A stretch of DNA of 64,000 bases, taken from positions 275,047 through 339,046 of the forward strand of contig JAEQBH010004408.1 of the NCBI GenBank assembly GCA_016808115.1. Reading direction: 5' to 3'. This DNA comes from Tetrastigma voinierianum (taxonomy: Eukaryota > Streptophyta > Magnoliopsida > Vitales > Vitaceae). The translations under genes and the position numbers were made by a program. Within the stretch, counting starts at the first letter, position 1. Each line of letters opens with the position of its first letter. The notes beneath the pieces are model-generated. The model saw nothing but the letters and a program-made list of their open reading frames with translations. It searched no databases and had not been told where the DNA came from. This document shows positions 48,424-58,868 of the stretch, piece by piece.

Positions 48424-49665
48424 TATATTTTATATCATATTATCCTTCAATATTTATCTTGATCACAATAATATTTAAATAAATTCACAAATTTTAGCAA
48501 ATATCTACTTGCAAAAAATATATCCTCAATTACTTATCAAATACATATATTTATAAAACTTTAGCTTTCAAACTTGTCATATTTGTTTATTATTATTCTC
48601 GAAGAATTTATTATCAAATCTTTACCCTCTTGTTTTTTTTTTTCTAAAATAATTGGAATATCTAGAAACTTTTTTTTTCCAATGTCAATCATTATCTAGA
48701 CTTTCTAGGGGCATACTTTATACATAGGTTTTCTAAGCTCATGAGGAAAGACTTTTAAAACCTAATTTCTTTTAATATTAAATGATATTAACCATAACAA
48801 TGTCTCTTTTGATTTTTTTTTACTAAATGTCCCTTTTAGTCTTTTAAATTGCACCAACAAAAAATTATAATAAGATTCCGTTTTGACTTTTCAACCTACT
48901 TGTCACATACCTAGGGTTCATCCCTACAATTCCCACTTATATTTTTTTTTTCTTGTATTGATTAATAATCTCAAATTATGTGGTCTCCTACCACATTTCT
49001 TTATTTTTTTTTTCCTTTTATTTTTCTATACTCATACTTCGGTGATCCCCTACTACATTTTTTTTTCTTTTTTTTTTCACAAACTCAAAGCATAAGAGTA
49101 GTCCCCTTACCACCTTCTTCATTTTTTCTTCTCCTCCTCAAACATTTAGTACAACACCAACAACTAGTATTTCATTTTATTTTTAAAAGAAAAGAGTGAA
49201 ATCTAAATATGACTTGTCCAGAGTTGATCAAAACTTAACAAAAATTAAAGAATCTATACTAAAGAAACCTAGAAAAATAAATAATAAAGATCTTACCTTT
49301 CGACCGGGCTTCTTAAACCCCAGATCTGATGTCCGAAGTCTTCCAAGAATCTTTTTCGAACAAGATGACTATATAGAAAAGAACAAAGATATTTATTATC
49401 ATTAACAATATTATTTTATTTTATTTTTTCTAGAATGGAATCTAGGAGAAATCTCATCTTGAAAACCTTCTTCAAACCCTAGTTCTTGAATTAGAAAATT
49501 GCTATGCTTAGAAGAGGCTACGTAGAGAGAAACAGATGAACCAAAGAATCATAATATATTTTTTTATTATTTTGCTTTTTATTTATACCTAGGGTTTCCA
49601 CTAATGAATTACGAATATACTTTATTAAAATTACTTATTTGCCTCTCTAAAAAAATTGGGTATCA
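48424..49665 (-). mobile_element. W1, right part
   Basis: 48,424-48,620 matches W2 (ATATATTTATAAAACTTT shared). The remaining 1.04 kb to 49,665 has no counterpart in W2. Many T-runs of 8-12 bases, no coding support. Confidence 0.65.
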
Positions 49666-49668
49666 TGA

Positions 49669-49680
49669 TCTCCCTTCTTT
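49669..49680 (-). promoter_or_regulatory. Polypurine tract of E1
   Basis: AAAGAAGGGAGA on the minus strand, three bases before the TG of W1. Confidence 0.75.
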
Positions 49681-51879
49681 AACAAAAGTTTAGTCTTCTA
49701 AACTAGATATAGGTATGTCCTTAACTAATTTTTGAATGTCTTTTTCTTATCGTGTTTTTTTTTTCTAACTCCTAAATATCTCTCAAAATTATGGTTGTCC
49801 CACTAAACCTTTACAAATTTGATAATATCATGCAATATTCTTTTCTTCTTTCATCACATCCATAATTTGATCAAATACTTTTCCATAAGTCCAATCTTCA
49901 AAGGTTTGAATAGTCTTTTATTTCATAACATAAGAGGGGTACTCAAGAACATGTTTCCTCAAAGTCAAAACATAAAACACATTATGAACTTGGATCAGCT
50001 TCAAAGTAAGACCACTTAATATCTCAAGGTGTTTACTTTTCTAATATCTCAAACTATCTCGTAAACTAAGGTTTTTTTTTATAGATGAAGTCAAAGTCTA
50101 GAAGTGAAATAAGAATCCTTACAAATACCACATAATCGGCCCCCTCATACATTCTCAAAATCTTCTTAATACTAAGAAGCTAGTATGATAAAAAATTATT
50201 AGACTTTATTAATAAACCAACCATCACAATGAAACATTATCACCCACTAAAGTTCTTGATAACCTTATCATAAAATTCATAGTTATATGTTCCCACACTC
50301 ATTTAGAAATACAAAGTAGTTATAAAAATCTATTGGCTATTGAGGTAAACTTCCATATATAAACGAACAACTTAAAACCACAAACCATTTAGTATCCTAA
50401 TCTATATTTGAACACCAAGGTTTTGCCTCAAATCTTTATACTATTCAATCCTTTCAGAGTGGATCACGAGCTTAAAAAGTAATAAACTTCCTTAAAAAAT
50501 CGTCTCTTTAGGTTTCCATTACATAAAGCATAAAGTCTAGTCCCAAATTTCAAGATCTCACCATCTGATTAGACACAATCAGTCGTTCCATAAGTTCAAC
50601 TAGTTTCAAATAATTCCTTATAGGGTCTTAATGCTCCTAACAAGTTTGGTTGCATTATGATGTTTAACATAAGAACTCTAAAATCCAAAGCTATGACATG
50701 GACTTGTAAACATCTCAAATCATATAATAATCATTTATGGTAACCTCAAATAAATTCCAATGAATCAATAATTTTCTGCTTAAGGCACCAACCACAATAT
50801 TTCCATTGCTTTAATAGTATTGGATAATGTTGTCATAATCCTTAAAATAAGTCTATCAATCTCCTCTTCGTAAGAAAACAAAATTGTTTCAAACTTTCAT
50901 AATATATGAATATCTCATAAGTTTCACCATAAAGAAAAATGCCTCCCTATGCAAAATACTTTCCGACTTGAAATCATAATTAGGTAGTTTCCTTATTTTA
51001 AGATTTCAAATATCTAGTTAATGCACTGATGATTTTTCAATGTCAGATAGGAACACAACTGTAATTCTAATGGAAGGCTTTATTAAAAACAAATCCTTTT
51101 GAACTTAATGAAATAATAAAATTACTAGTACTAATTTGCTTTTCCACTATAGGAAGTTATGCTCATAGTCATTAGACTAGTCAAACTTAACTATTTCTTA
51201 TGTTAAACTAAAAATGTAAAATGATCTTAGAGATCCCTTAATAAATTATTTAGTAATTAGTAAATCCCAAGGAACTTCAAACTCCAATAATAGTATTAGA
51301 TCCTTTCAACTTTCAAATTGTTTTCATCACTCATCACATTTTCAAAAGACTTAATAACCTTTTTAAGCAAATAATTACCTTGCAAGGCTAAGCTTATGCG
51401 TAACAATTTATCCACATGTTTTCTTTCAAACTAAACTCAAGATAACTAAGGATATGGAAAGTCAACCTTTTCCCAAAACAATCAACAAATATAAGGTAGG
51501 AAACTCCTTAATTCATCCTCAAAAAAAAAAAAAAAAAAACTAAGGTTCAAGGAGTATTAAGTAAATTCACATATTCTTCTTACTAATCCTCATAAGATAA
51601 CTTCAAACCACTATATTGTCCATCATAACATATTCCATGTAGTTACAAAATCAAATCGACCATATTGGTAGAAGTATATCCACTAAACCAACAAACCATA
51701 CTAAGGCAAAAGAGTGCAATGAATCCTTTGACTAGTCATTAAGAAACCAATTAGCAAACTCGCACTTGTAAAGAATACTAAGAATAATAATAACAAAGAT
51801 GAACTATCAACTAATACGCCACCTTGAACTATCCTCATAGACAAACTTAAACAAATTCCTATCAAGATCGTAACTTAAA
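49681..51879 (-). pseudogene. Degenerate chromovirus pol of E1 (RT end, RNase H, integrase end)
   Basis: On the minus strand, traces appear in order. A late-RT patch near 51,270 (SLKFLGIY). Then RNase H from about 51,030 to 50,790: ARYLKS, LYGETYEIF, a Y-E-S-L-K block, and KDYDNIIQYY ending NIVVGALSRK. Last an integrase C-terminal block at about 50,000-49,900 (VHNVFYVLTLRKHVLEYPS). These have the order and spacing of Tekay-type gypsy pol. The distance from the primer site to these traces is only about 0.5 kb, so gag, protease and most of RT are deleted. Stops are frequent. The element would once have copied itself through RNA. A poly-A/T tract at 51,521-51,538 lies in the remnant. Confidence 0.7.
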
Positions 51880-51891
51880 GCTCTAGTACCA
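51880..51891 (-). promoter_or_regulatory. Primer-binding site of E1 (initiator tRNA-Met type)
   Basis: TGGTACTAGAGC on the minus strand, close to the tRNA-Met-type site TGGTATCAGAGC common in plant LTR elements, three bases from the LTR end. Confidence 0.78.
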
Positions 51892-52072
51892 CTATGTCAA
51901 GCCCCAAAACTCACCCTAAGAGCATGATTGTCAATTCACACCTTAAGCCAAAGGCTCGAAGTGCGAAACGACACAAACCTTCCTTTTCTTGTAACTGGAT
52001 TGAGTATTGCGCAGCTTTCTAAATTCATCAATTCTCCAAATTCAGAAATTCATGTCAACAAAAAATAAATAA

Positions 52073-52076
<4 letters not shown>

Positions 52077-52144
<68 letters not shown>
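52077..52144. repeat. (AT)n microsatellite, about 34 units
   Basis: Uninterrupted AT preceded by AAATAAATAAATA. Confidence 0.97.
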
Positions 52145-52148
<4 letters not shown>

Positions 52149-52728
52149 TTCTAAATATTCAAATATCAAATACAACCTCAAATAAAGCTATTCAAAATCT
52201 ACCAAATTCCAACTTCGAACTAATAAAAATGAAATGTCATTATTCAAGTGACTTTCCCAAATAACCTCAAAAACCGAATCCAATAAATGATAAACTATTA
52301 GTTCAACAAAGTTCAGCATAAACTTTAATCAAATCCTAGTGACAACCTAATCCTCAACCTAGCCATCACCCATCGTGCTGTAAAACTAAAAGTATTCAAA
52401 AGATATCAACAAATAGAGCAGCACTAAGCTCAATAAGAAATAATAATATAGTTTCATGGATCGAAAAGTTTCAATTATAAAAACAAATAGGAGATATTTT
52501 TCATCAAAACTTTTGATTCAAAAATAAGTTGGAACCTTCAAAATTTTCCATCAAAACATTCTCAAATCAATTCAAAATCGGTTTCATATCAAATGTGAAC
52601 CAAATACTCTATATTAAATTTGATCAAACACTTTCTGTTATCAAAAGTCCAAAAGTAAATACATTTCAAACATATTTTTCTTTGGTTAACAAATATCAAA
52701 TGGTGCTCAGCCATGTGGGACTTTCAAA

Positions 52729-52920
52729 TGGTCAACTATTATATCTCTTTGCCAGGACAAGATATTGTCAACTATTATATTCCATTGACGGGACCAGACA
52801 TTGTTAACTATTATATCCTGTTGACAAGGCCAGATATTGTCAACTACTATATCCCACTGACGGATAAACATTGTCAACTATATCCCGCTCACAGGCGTAT
52901 ATTGTCAACTATTATATCCG
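52729..52920. repeat. 36-bp minisatellite in W2
   Basis: Five to six units with core ATTGTCAACTATTATATC. The 36-bp period keeps a frame, so an incidental reading frame gives repeated DIVNYYIPLTGP. Confidence 0.88.
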
Positions 52921-53705
52921 GCCACGAGTCGAACTAACTAGAGTCAAAAACATATTTTCAAAAGTTTCCTTCATAAAACATAATATATCCACAATTTTTG
53001 TCACAAACAAAACAATTCAAAAATACTTTCATACAAAATCACTATTTGATTCATGGATAGTCAAATGAATAAAAATAAAAACTTTTCAGAAACCAAAATG
53101 ATGGATAATTCAATTCAAAACTTTTCACCATCAAATTGGCATAAAAAAATAATAATAATTATCGTAGAAAATTCGTATTGGTATCCCTTATCTCAAATGA
53201 GCACTTTAAAATCTTGAAGAAACTAATTAGAAGAACCGCGAAGGAATATTTCACTTTACCATAATAATAAAAATGAATTATTATCATTAATTATCCACCG
53301 AAATTATAGGTTTAAGAATCCTAACAATTCTATAATGTCAATATTATTAATTCAATAACATTTTAAACATCCTAACTATTAATAATTTAATTAATGAGTT
53401 TCAATACTTTTATGAAAGTCGAATTCTTTCGAATATGATTTCAAATATTTATTTATTTATATTCTTAATTAATTCATCAACTCTACTAAAAATAATTATC
53501 ATTATATTTTATATCATAATATCCCTTAATATTTATCTTGATCACAATATTATCTAAATAAATTCTAAATCAAAAATATCCATTTTCCAAAATATATCCT
53601 CAATTACTTATCAAATACATATATTTATAAAACTTTTAGCTTCCAAACTCGCTTATTTATTTATTATTATTCCTTAAGAATTTACTCATCAAATCTTACC
53701 TCTTT

Positions 53706-53868
53706 ATGTAAGTTCTATTAATTATGTGTGTTCTCTATAACATGCCAATTAGATGTATTAATTCATGAAATGAGAAGAGGGCATGTCAACCCTTTTTCTA
53801 AGAATGCTGAAACAAAGGGTATCATGAAAGCTTGAGATCGAGGGGCACGCCGACCGTGAGATCTTTAA
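53706..53868. other. Unassigned island left of Y5
   Basis: Not similar to any other part of the window. It continues across Y5 at 55,808-55,920. GC is higher near 53,840-53,863. No family recognised. Confidence 0.4.
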
Positions 53869-55807
53869 CGCGACGCGCCCAACCTGAAAACCGCTGACAA
53901 CCCGCCAACCCATGGAATACACGTAGCCATTGAGTGTCTCAATGCCATAAAGTGAGTGTCTTCACCCAAACTCAAACATGAGTAAAATGGCCACATCAAG
54001 CCTCCATAGATCCATATTCACGAAAATATAACCAACTATATTACAATAGTTTCAAAGAGTATTAATTACACTTTATACAAACAAGCATCGATCATAATAG
54101 GTCTTACAAAATATATAATCAAGCCACACGTCGGCTTCTTCTCAAAGCGCTTTCCAAGGCTCCATCTTCCGTAATACCTCAGACCGAAAAGTGGGGATCC
54201 CACGACCCGAGGAGCAATGCCAATAGTCACTATCCTATGCGGCTACCCCCACCTAAATGAACATGTAACGATTATCAAACACAAACATCCACACATTCCT
54301 TTTACAATTTACAATTCGTACATGGAATGATTTATATCATGCATGAAATGTTTTCCATGCCCATACCCCGAGTCACTCACCGACTCCCTCACACATGCCT
54401 ATGCCAAGTGTGGCAATCGTCACTGGTAATACCAATGACACCCATATACCGAGCCTTTGTCAGCTCACCAACACCCAATGCAATTTGCCAATGGGTAACC
54501 AATCCCGACTCCTATCACTCAACTCTAAGTCTAAGTGATAAACATGACCGTGTGTTTTCTTTTACACAACATAACTTTTCGGCTTACACCGCGAGTCTCT
54601 ACGCCCATACGTAAATTCTTGCTCATGCCACGGTCTCTTACACCCATGTTCCAAAGCTTTTCACCCGAGGATTAACGCGGCCCCTTCTGCTTCGCCCCAC
54701 ACCACACATTAATTATTTCAATTTATGATTTGAACTATGAGTCTTTATATTTCGACATAACCTAAAGACAAATTCGAATTCACACCACCAAGGAGTGGTG
54801 AAATACCATACCGCACCCACACCGACTAACGCTATACATTACTGCACATGAATGCAATGATGCCAATTCATGTATCCAATTCCAATGGCTCATACAGCCA
54901 ATTATATTTCATATCATTCAAACAATCATAAATACACATCAATTAGTATGCATTAACATATCATTTTCCATAATATTTCAAGTCACTCCAATGCAAGCAA
55001 TAACATGCAAGCAAACACATGGATCTAATTTTAGTCCAACCATCATCCGACTTTTAATACGTGGCCGTCCATGGACAGCCCCTCATCAAACGTCGGTTCC
55101 ACTTACTTGGAACCAAAATGCATGGCCATTTCCAGCCTCACAACACCTAAAACCATTTTTATGGCTTTTTAGACAAAGAATATCCAAGTAGAAGAAGACC
55201 CCTACCTCCCGAAGTTTGTCGAAACTCCACAATACCGATACCCACGCGTAGCTCTTGCAGTGAGGGTCAACTTTGCCTCTTGTCTCGCCGGGATTCGACA
55301 AATCAATCACCGAAAAATCTAGAGAGAAGGTAGATCTCTCTCTAAAACTCTCCTTCTTTCCTCTCTCTTTTCTCCTTTTCTCCTCCCCAAACCAGTTAGG
55401 TCAATACTGGGGTCAAGAGAATTGTCCTCTCATGCCACATGTCCAATCCTTATTGGCTCTTACAATTTCCTTATCCTCTTATCCATCTACTATGGATTTC
55501 CATCCACTCACAAGGTGCCATGTGTCTCCTATGGCCCCACACTTGAGCTCATGCTTGACTAGCTCTTCACTTGACACGTGTCTCATCCTAAGCCACTCAA
55601 AATGAGCCAATGCTCCCGCGACCACTCCTAAGTGTCTCGAAAACGCAGAGCTCCATTTCATTCTCAAAATTCAACGAACACGTATAACTAGGTTCAAGGA
55701 GATGATTCCACTATAGTCCATTTCGTCATCCGAGACTCCAGAAAATTCTCGATTTTGGATCGAATGCTTTTACCCTTTCAAGGAATTTGAATTTCCTGGG
55801 TTTTACA
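53869..55807 (-). mobile_element. Y5: solo LTR of the Y family
   Basis: 1,939 bp with perfect duplication TTTAA (53,864-53,868 and 55,808-55,812). Minus-strand start TGTAAAACCCAGGAAATTC; the far end has drifted to CGCGACGCGCCC on the plus strand. Confidence 0.9.
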
Positions 55808-55920
55808 TTTAAAGTGGAAAGATCCATAGTAATGAACTCATGCCCTTGGATCGAGGAAGCACCATAGATGAGTCTATATTATCAAAGGTGTATTGTGGAG
55901 GAAAGTCAACTCATAATGTA
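55808..55920. other. Unassigned island right of Y5
   Basis: Continuation of 53,706-53,868. A frame across 55,840-56,043 is open (PLDRGSTIDES) but I recognise no family. Confidence 0.35.
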
Positions 55921-56453
55921 CCTAAGGATAAAATATGTTCCGATATATCGCTAATATTTCGACAATATATCTGCATTTACGAGCATCTAAACGATTTAAG
56001 GAAAATGATTATTGTTGACCAAAAAAATCGAAGAAATCAATGACATATCGACGATATGTAGGTATTTGATCGAAAAAAATCGACGAAACAATAGGCGAGT
56101 ATGTCAAGCATGTGAGCACGTGCTAGAAGGTCTGAACCGACACAAATCACCAATTTATAGAGGATTTTTGAAAAACACGACCGATATGTGGCCTTAATCT
56201 AAGCACTCCAAATCACCCAATTAATCCAGATTTCACCTAAGTTTTTAAATGGATCTAACGGCCAGATTTGATTTGATGGTGAAAATTCAATCCTTGACTT
56301 GATAAAATGATCAGATTTGAAACAAAATCAAATCTAACATTATAATTTATTTTTAATGGATAAATTCTAATAATATATATTTAAAATTTAATATAGTTAT
56401 TATTCACAATAATTTTCAAAAGACAAACATTATCTAATTTTTTTAAATAAAAC

Positions 56454-56486
<33 letters not shown>

Positions 56487-56876
56487 GAATACTTATTTAA
56501 AAGATAAATTCCATACTTGGAAGCATATTTAAATTTTAATATTACAATTATTTTATTCATGATAATTTCTTAAAAGATAATCATTATATGATTTTTTTTT
56601 AAATGTAATAATAATAATACACATGACTGTATTTAATGGAGAAATTCTAATAATATATATTTAAATTTTAATATTACAATTATCTTTGATAAATTTTCAA
56701 AAGATAGACATTATTCTTACCAATTTTTAAAATGCCTTGTGATAAAAGAAAATTGTTTTATACCTTTTCAAAGTATTTTCATAAATTTTATATAATTTGT
56801 GTTTTGTCGATATTTATGTAAAAATATTCACCGATATATCCGTCAAATCGAAGTATTGATATATTCGCTCCTTAGG
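55921..56876. mobile_element. Candidate ATATCG-rich DNA element
   Basis: CCTAAGGA at 55,921-55,928 is inverted at 56,869-56,876. Inside each end, ATATATCG and TCGATATT motifs recur in opposite orientation (CCGATATATCGC at 55,940; CACCGATATATCCG near 56,840). The pattern suggests a non-autonomous DNA transposon with subterminal repeats. No coding region and no clear target duplication were found, so this is tentative. Confidence 0.38.
56350..56735. repeat. Three AT-rich tandem repeats of about 130 bp
   Basis: Units start near 56,355, 56,500 and 56,636, each with ATATTTAAATTTTAATAT-like and TTTTCAAAAGATA-like blocks. An (AAT)n tract lies at 56,455-56,486. Confidence 0.7.
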
Positions 56877-57286
56877 CAATCGAAAAGGCTATCTCATGAG
56901 ATTTACGATGAGACATAATGCAGAATACACTAATAGTCAAAGCTTTCTTCCTTTTCATTGTCCACAAAGTACCAAGATCATAGATCAAGTCATTAACCGA
57001 ATGATCTCCAGTGTACAAGATCTTCAGATTTTTCAAGCACGCTCTTCATTGAATAGATTTTAATTTGGGAATATCTAGATCACAGGTTTGAGTTTCAAAT
57101 TTCACCTTTATCACAAAATAGTTTTGAAGTCATTATTATTTGTTATGTTAGATATAGATCCCAAGTATAGATGCATGCATCTGACGAAATCTAGGATATG
57201 GAAACAAAGCAATCTAGGGATCCCCAATAATCAGAGTAAGAACCTTAGGATAGGTGTAAGCATGTTAGATATATTTTAGAGTGTGC
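56877..57286. other. Unassigned DNA before the CACTA element
   Basis: Moderate AT content, no clear open frame or repeat match in the window. An open frame at 57,088-57,279 has no recognisable motif. Confidence 0.4.
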
Positions 57287-57289
57287 TAA

Positions 57290-57767
57290 CACTACAAGAA
57301 ATGTGACTATATAATCCGAGGGAAATTATTCAACCTTTTAACCGAGGAAATTAAATGGTTGTGACTATATAATGAATTTGAGGAACCTTTTAACTAGGGA
57401 AATTAGGTGGCCGTGACTATATGATGGGCAATAGACACGTCAATTTAGGACCGCTACCATAGATATGGCACAACACACGAATATGGGGATTGTGGTTATG
57501 TGAGCAATTTTATAAATCAGATCGATTATTTGACGCAACTAAAGAGTATCCTATAGCCAAGGAGGGCATTTTGATTTACAATTATAGATTCTTTAGAACC
57601 ATAGCCATGTATTTGGACTTGTCAAGGGCCCATAGCATTTATCCACATTGCCTATTGCCACACTATGGCACGATTGATTTTATTTGCAACTATATCCTAA
57701 AGCCGCATTATATGTTACTTTTAACCAGGTTTAGTGACTAAGGCTATAGGCTTTTCTTCTTGTAGTG
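57290..57767. mobile_element. CACTA (En/Spm) miniature element
   Basis: 478 bp starting CACTACAAGAAAT and ending CTTCTTGTAGTG, the standard plant CACTA end. The 3-bp duplication TAA flanks it (57,287-57,289 and 57,768-57,770). Two subterminal direct repeats follow the left end (TGACTATATAAT with CCTTTTAACCGAGGAAATTA, then CCTTTTAACTAGGGAAATTA). An inverted version (TTAACCAGGTTTAGTGACTA) precedes the right end. There is no transposase, so it depends on a related autonomous element. Confidence 0.9.
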
Positions 57768-57770
57768 TAA

Positions 57771-58091
57771 CTTTATTTCACAAGTTATTTCATTTTATTC
57801 CATGAACCTTAAGGATGAACAAATGGAATGCTTATTGATGTAATTGATTTGAGACAGTTAAAGATAGATTGTAATACCTTATCAAGGGTATAAGGTTTTA
57901 TTTTTGATCATAAAATATTTTTCAATAGATGGTTTGCATGCTCCTTTTTTTTTTTTTCTTTTCATAAATATGTATGGCTATACAATGCCATAGCTTGGTT
58001 GGCTTAGATTAGAAGTCAGAAAGTACATGACTAGTCGAGCAAGATGATCTTGCAACCGGGATGACACTTTAGAACGCTTAAGGCAATCGAT
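57771..58091. other. Unassigned DNA between the CACTA element and Y6
   Basis: Continues the island interrupted by the CACTA element. A T-run at 57,944-57,957. Nothing else supported. Confidence 0.4.
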
Positions 58092-58868
58092 TGTAAAACC
58101 CTAAAAATTTAATTTTCTAAAACGGTAAATTTATAATTTCGGGCTTGAAAACTAATTTCTGTATCTTGATGACGAAACAAACTTCACCGCTGGAATGCCT
58201 CACGAATTTAGTTACTTAGGTTGAATTTGCTTAATTTTGAGATACCAAAATTTCACGTTTTTCGAAAGACTGAACAGAATAGTTTAATAATACTACATTA
58301 CTTGGCCAATTTACTACACATTGTGTTTCACGTGTCAAAAGGAGCAGTGAAAAGCCAAAATAAGGGGGAAGTCTATGGAGGCCATGTGTCGCCCCCGAGG
58401 AGGGTAAATCAAAGAGGCTATTAAGGGGATAAGGTTAAGAAAAAGAAAGCCAATGGGAATAGACATGTGGCAAAGAGGATTCCCACTGAATCAAGTCAGA
58501 ATCTCTGGGTGGGAGAGGAAAATCGAGGGAAAAGAAAGAGAAAAGAAAGGCCAAAAGAGAAGTTAGTTAAGCAGGTATGAGAAGCCCAACTTCTCTCTAA
58601 GATCGACTGAGATCGCCGTCATTGTCGCCGAGAAAAGGCAAAGTTCGGTCCACGCGACGCAGGCTTCACATAAAAGAATCCAGAGTTTTCGCCAACTCCG
58701 AAAGGTAGGAGTTTCCTACTTGGTTTATTTCTAGCCTAAAAGTCATTTATCGGCATGGTTTTTCATTAGCGTTGAGGTAGTTTTAATGTTCAACTCAAAA
58801 TTTTGGGAATCGGTAGAAATGTTTGGGACCGCTTAGGCATCCAAATCGCAGAGAATCTTTTAAACCTC
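58092..58868 (+). mobile_element. Y6: start of a Y LTR, interrupted by Y7
   Basis: Starts TGTAAAACCCTAAAAATTT and follows the family for about 780 bp (ACTTCACCGCTGGAATGCCT; CCAACTCCGAAAGGTAGGAG) until Y7 begins. Its rest is not in the window. Confidence 0.75.

Larger units (their letters stand above)
36599..49665 (-). mobile_element. W1: 3' LTR of chromovirus remnant E1, split by Mutator M1
   Basis: On the minus strand it starts at 49,665 with TGATACCCAATTTTTTTAG, directly after a polypurine tract, and runs to about 36,600 where A2 interrupts it. Segments 36,600-37,422 and 48,424-48,620 align with W2 at 52,700-53,700, including GATGGATAATTCAATTC (37,019 and 53,099). M1 occupies 37,423-48,423. 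Its end part should lie left of A2, outside the window. Confidence 0.75.
51895..53705 (-). mobile_element. W2: 5' LTR of E1, start missing
   Basis: On the plus strand it begins TGTCAAGCCCCAAAAC next to the primer site, which fixes the minus orientation. It aligns with W1 up to about 53,700 and then stops, lacking the first 1.04 kb seen in W1. Contains (AT)n at 52,077-52,144 and the 36-bp minisatellite. Confidence 0.75.

Noticed and set aside
52713..52937. A small repeat protein with DIVNYYIPLTGP units
   Set aside because: It follows the 36-bp minisatellite in an LTR, has no supported start, and lies antisense to the element.
55840..56197. Possible host exon
   Set aside because: An open frame exists but no family is recognisable, no splice pattern is visible, and part overlaps the ATATCG-rich region.
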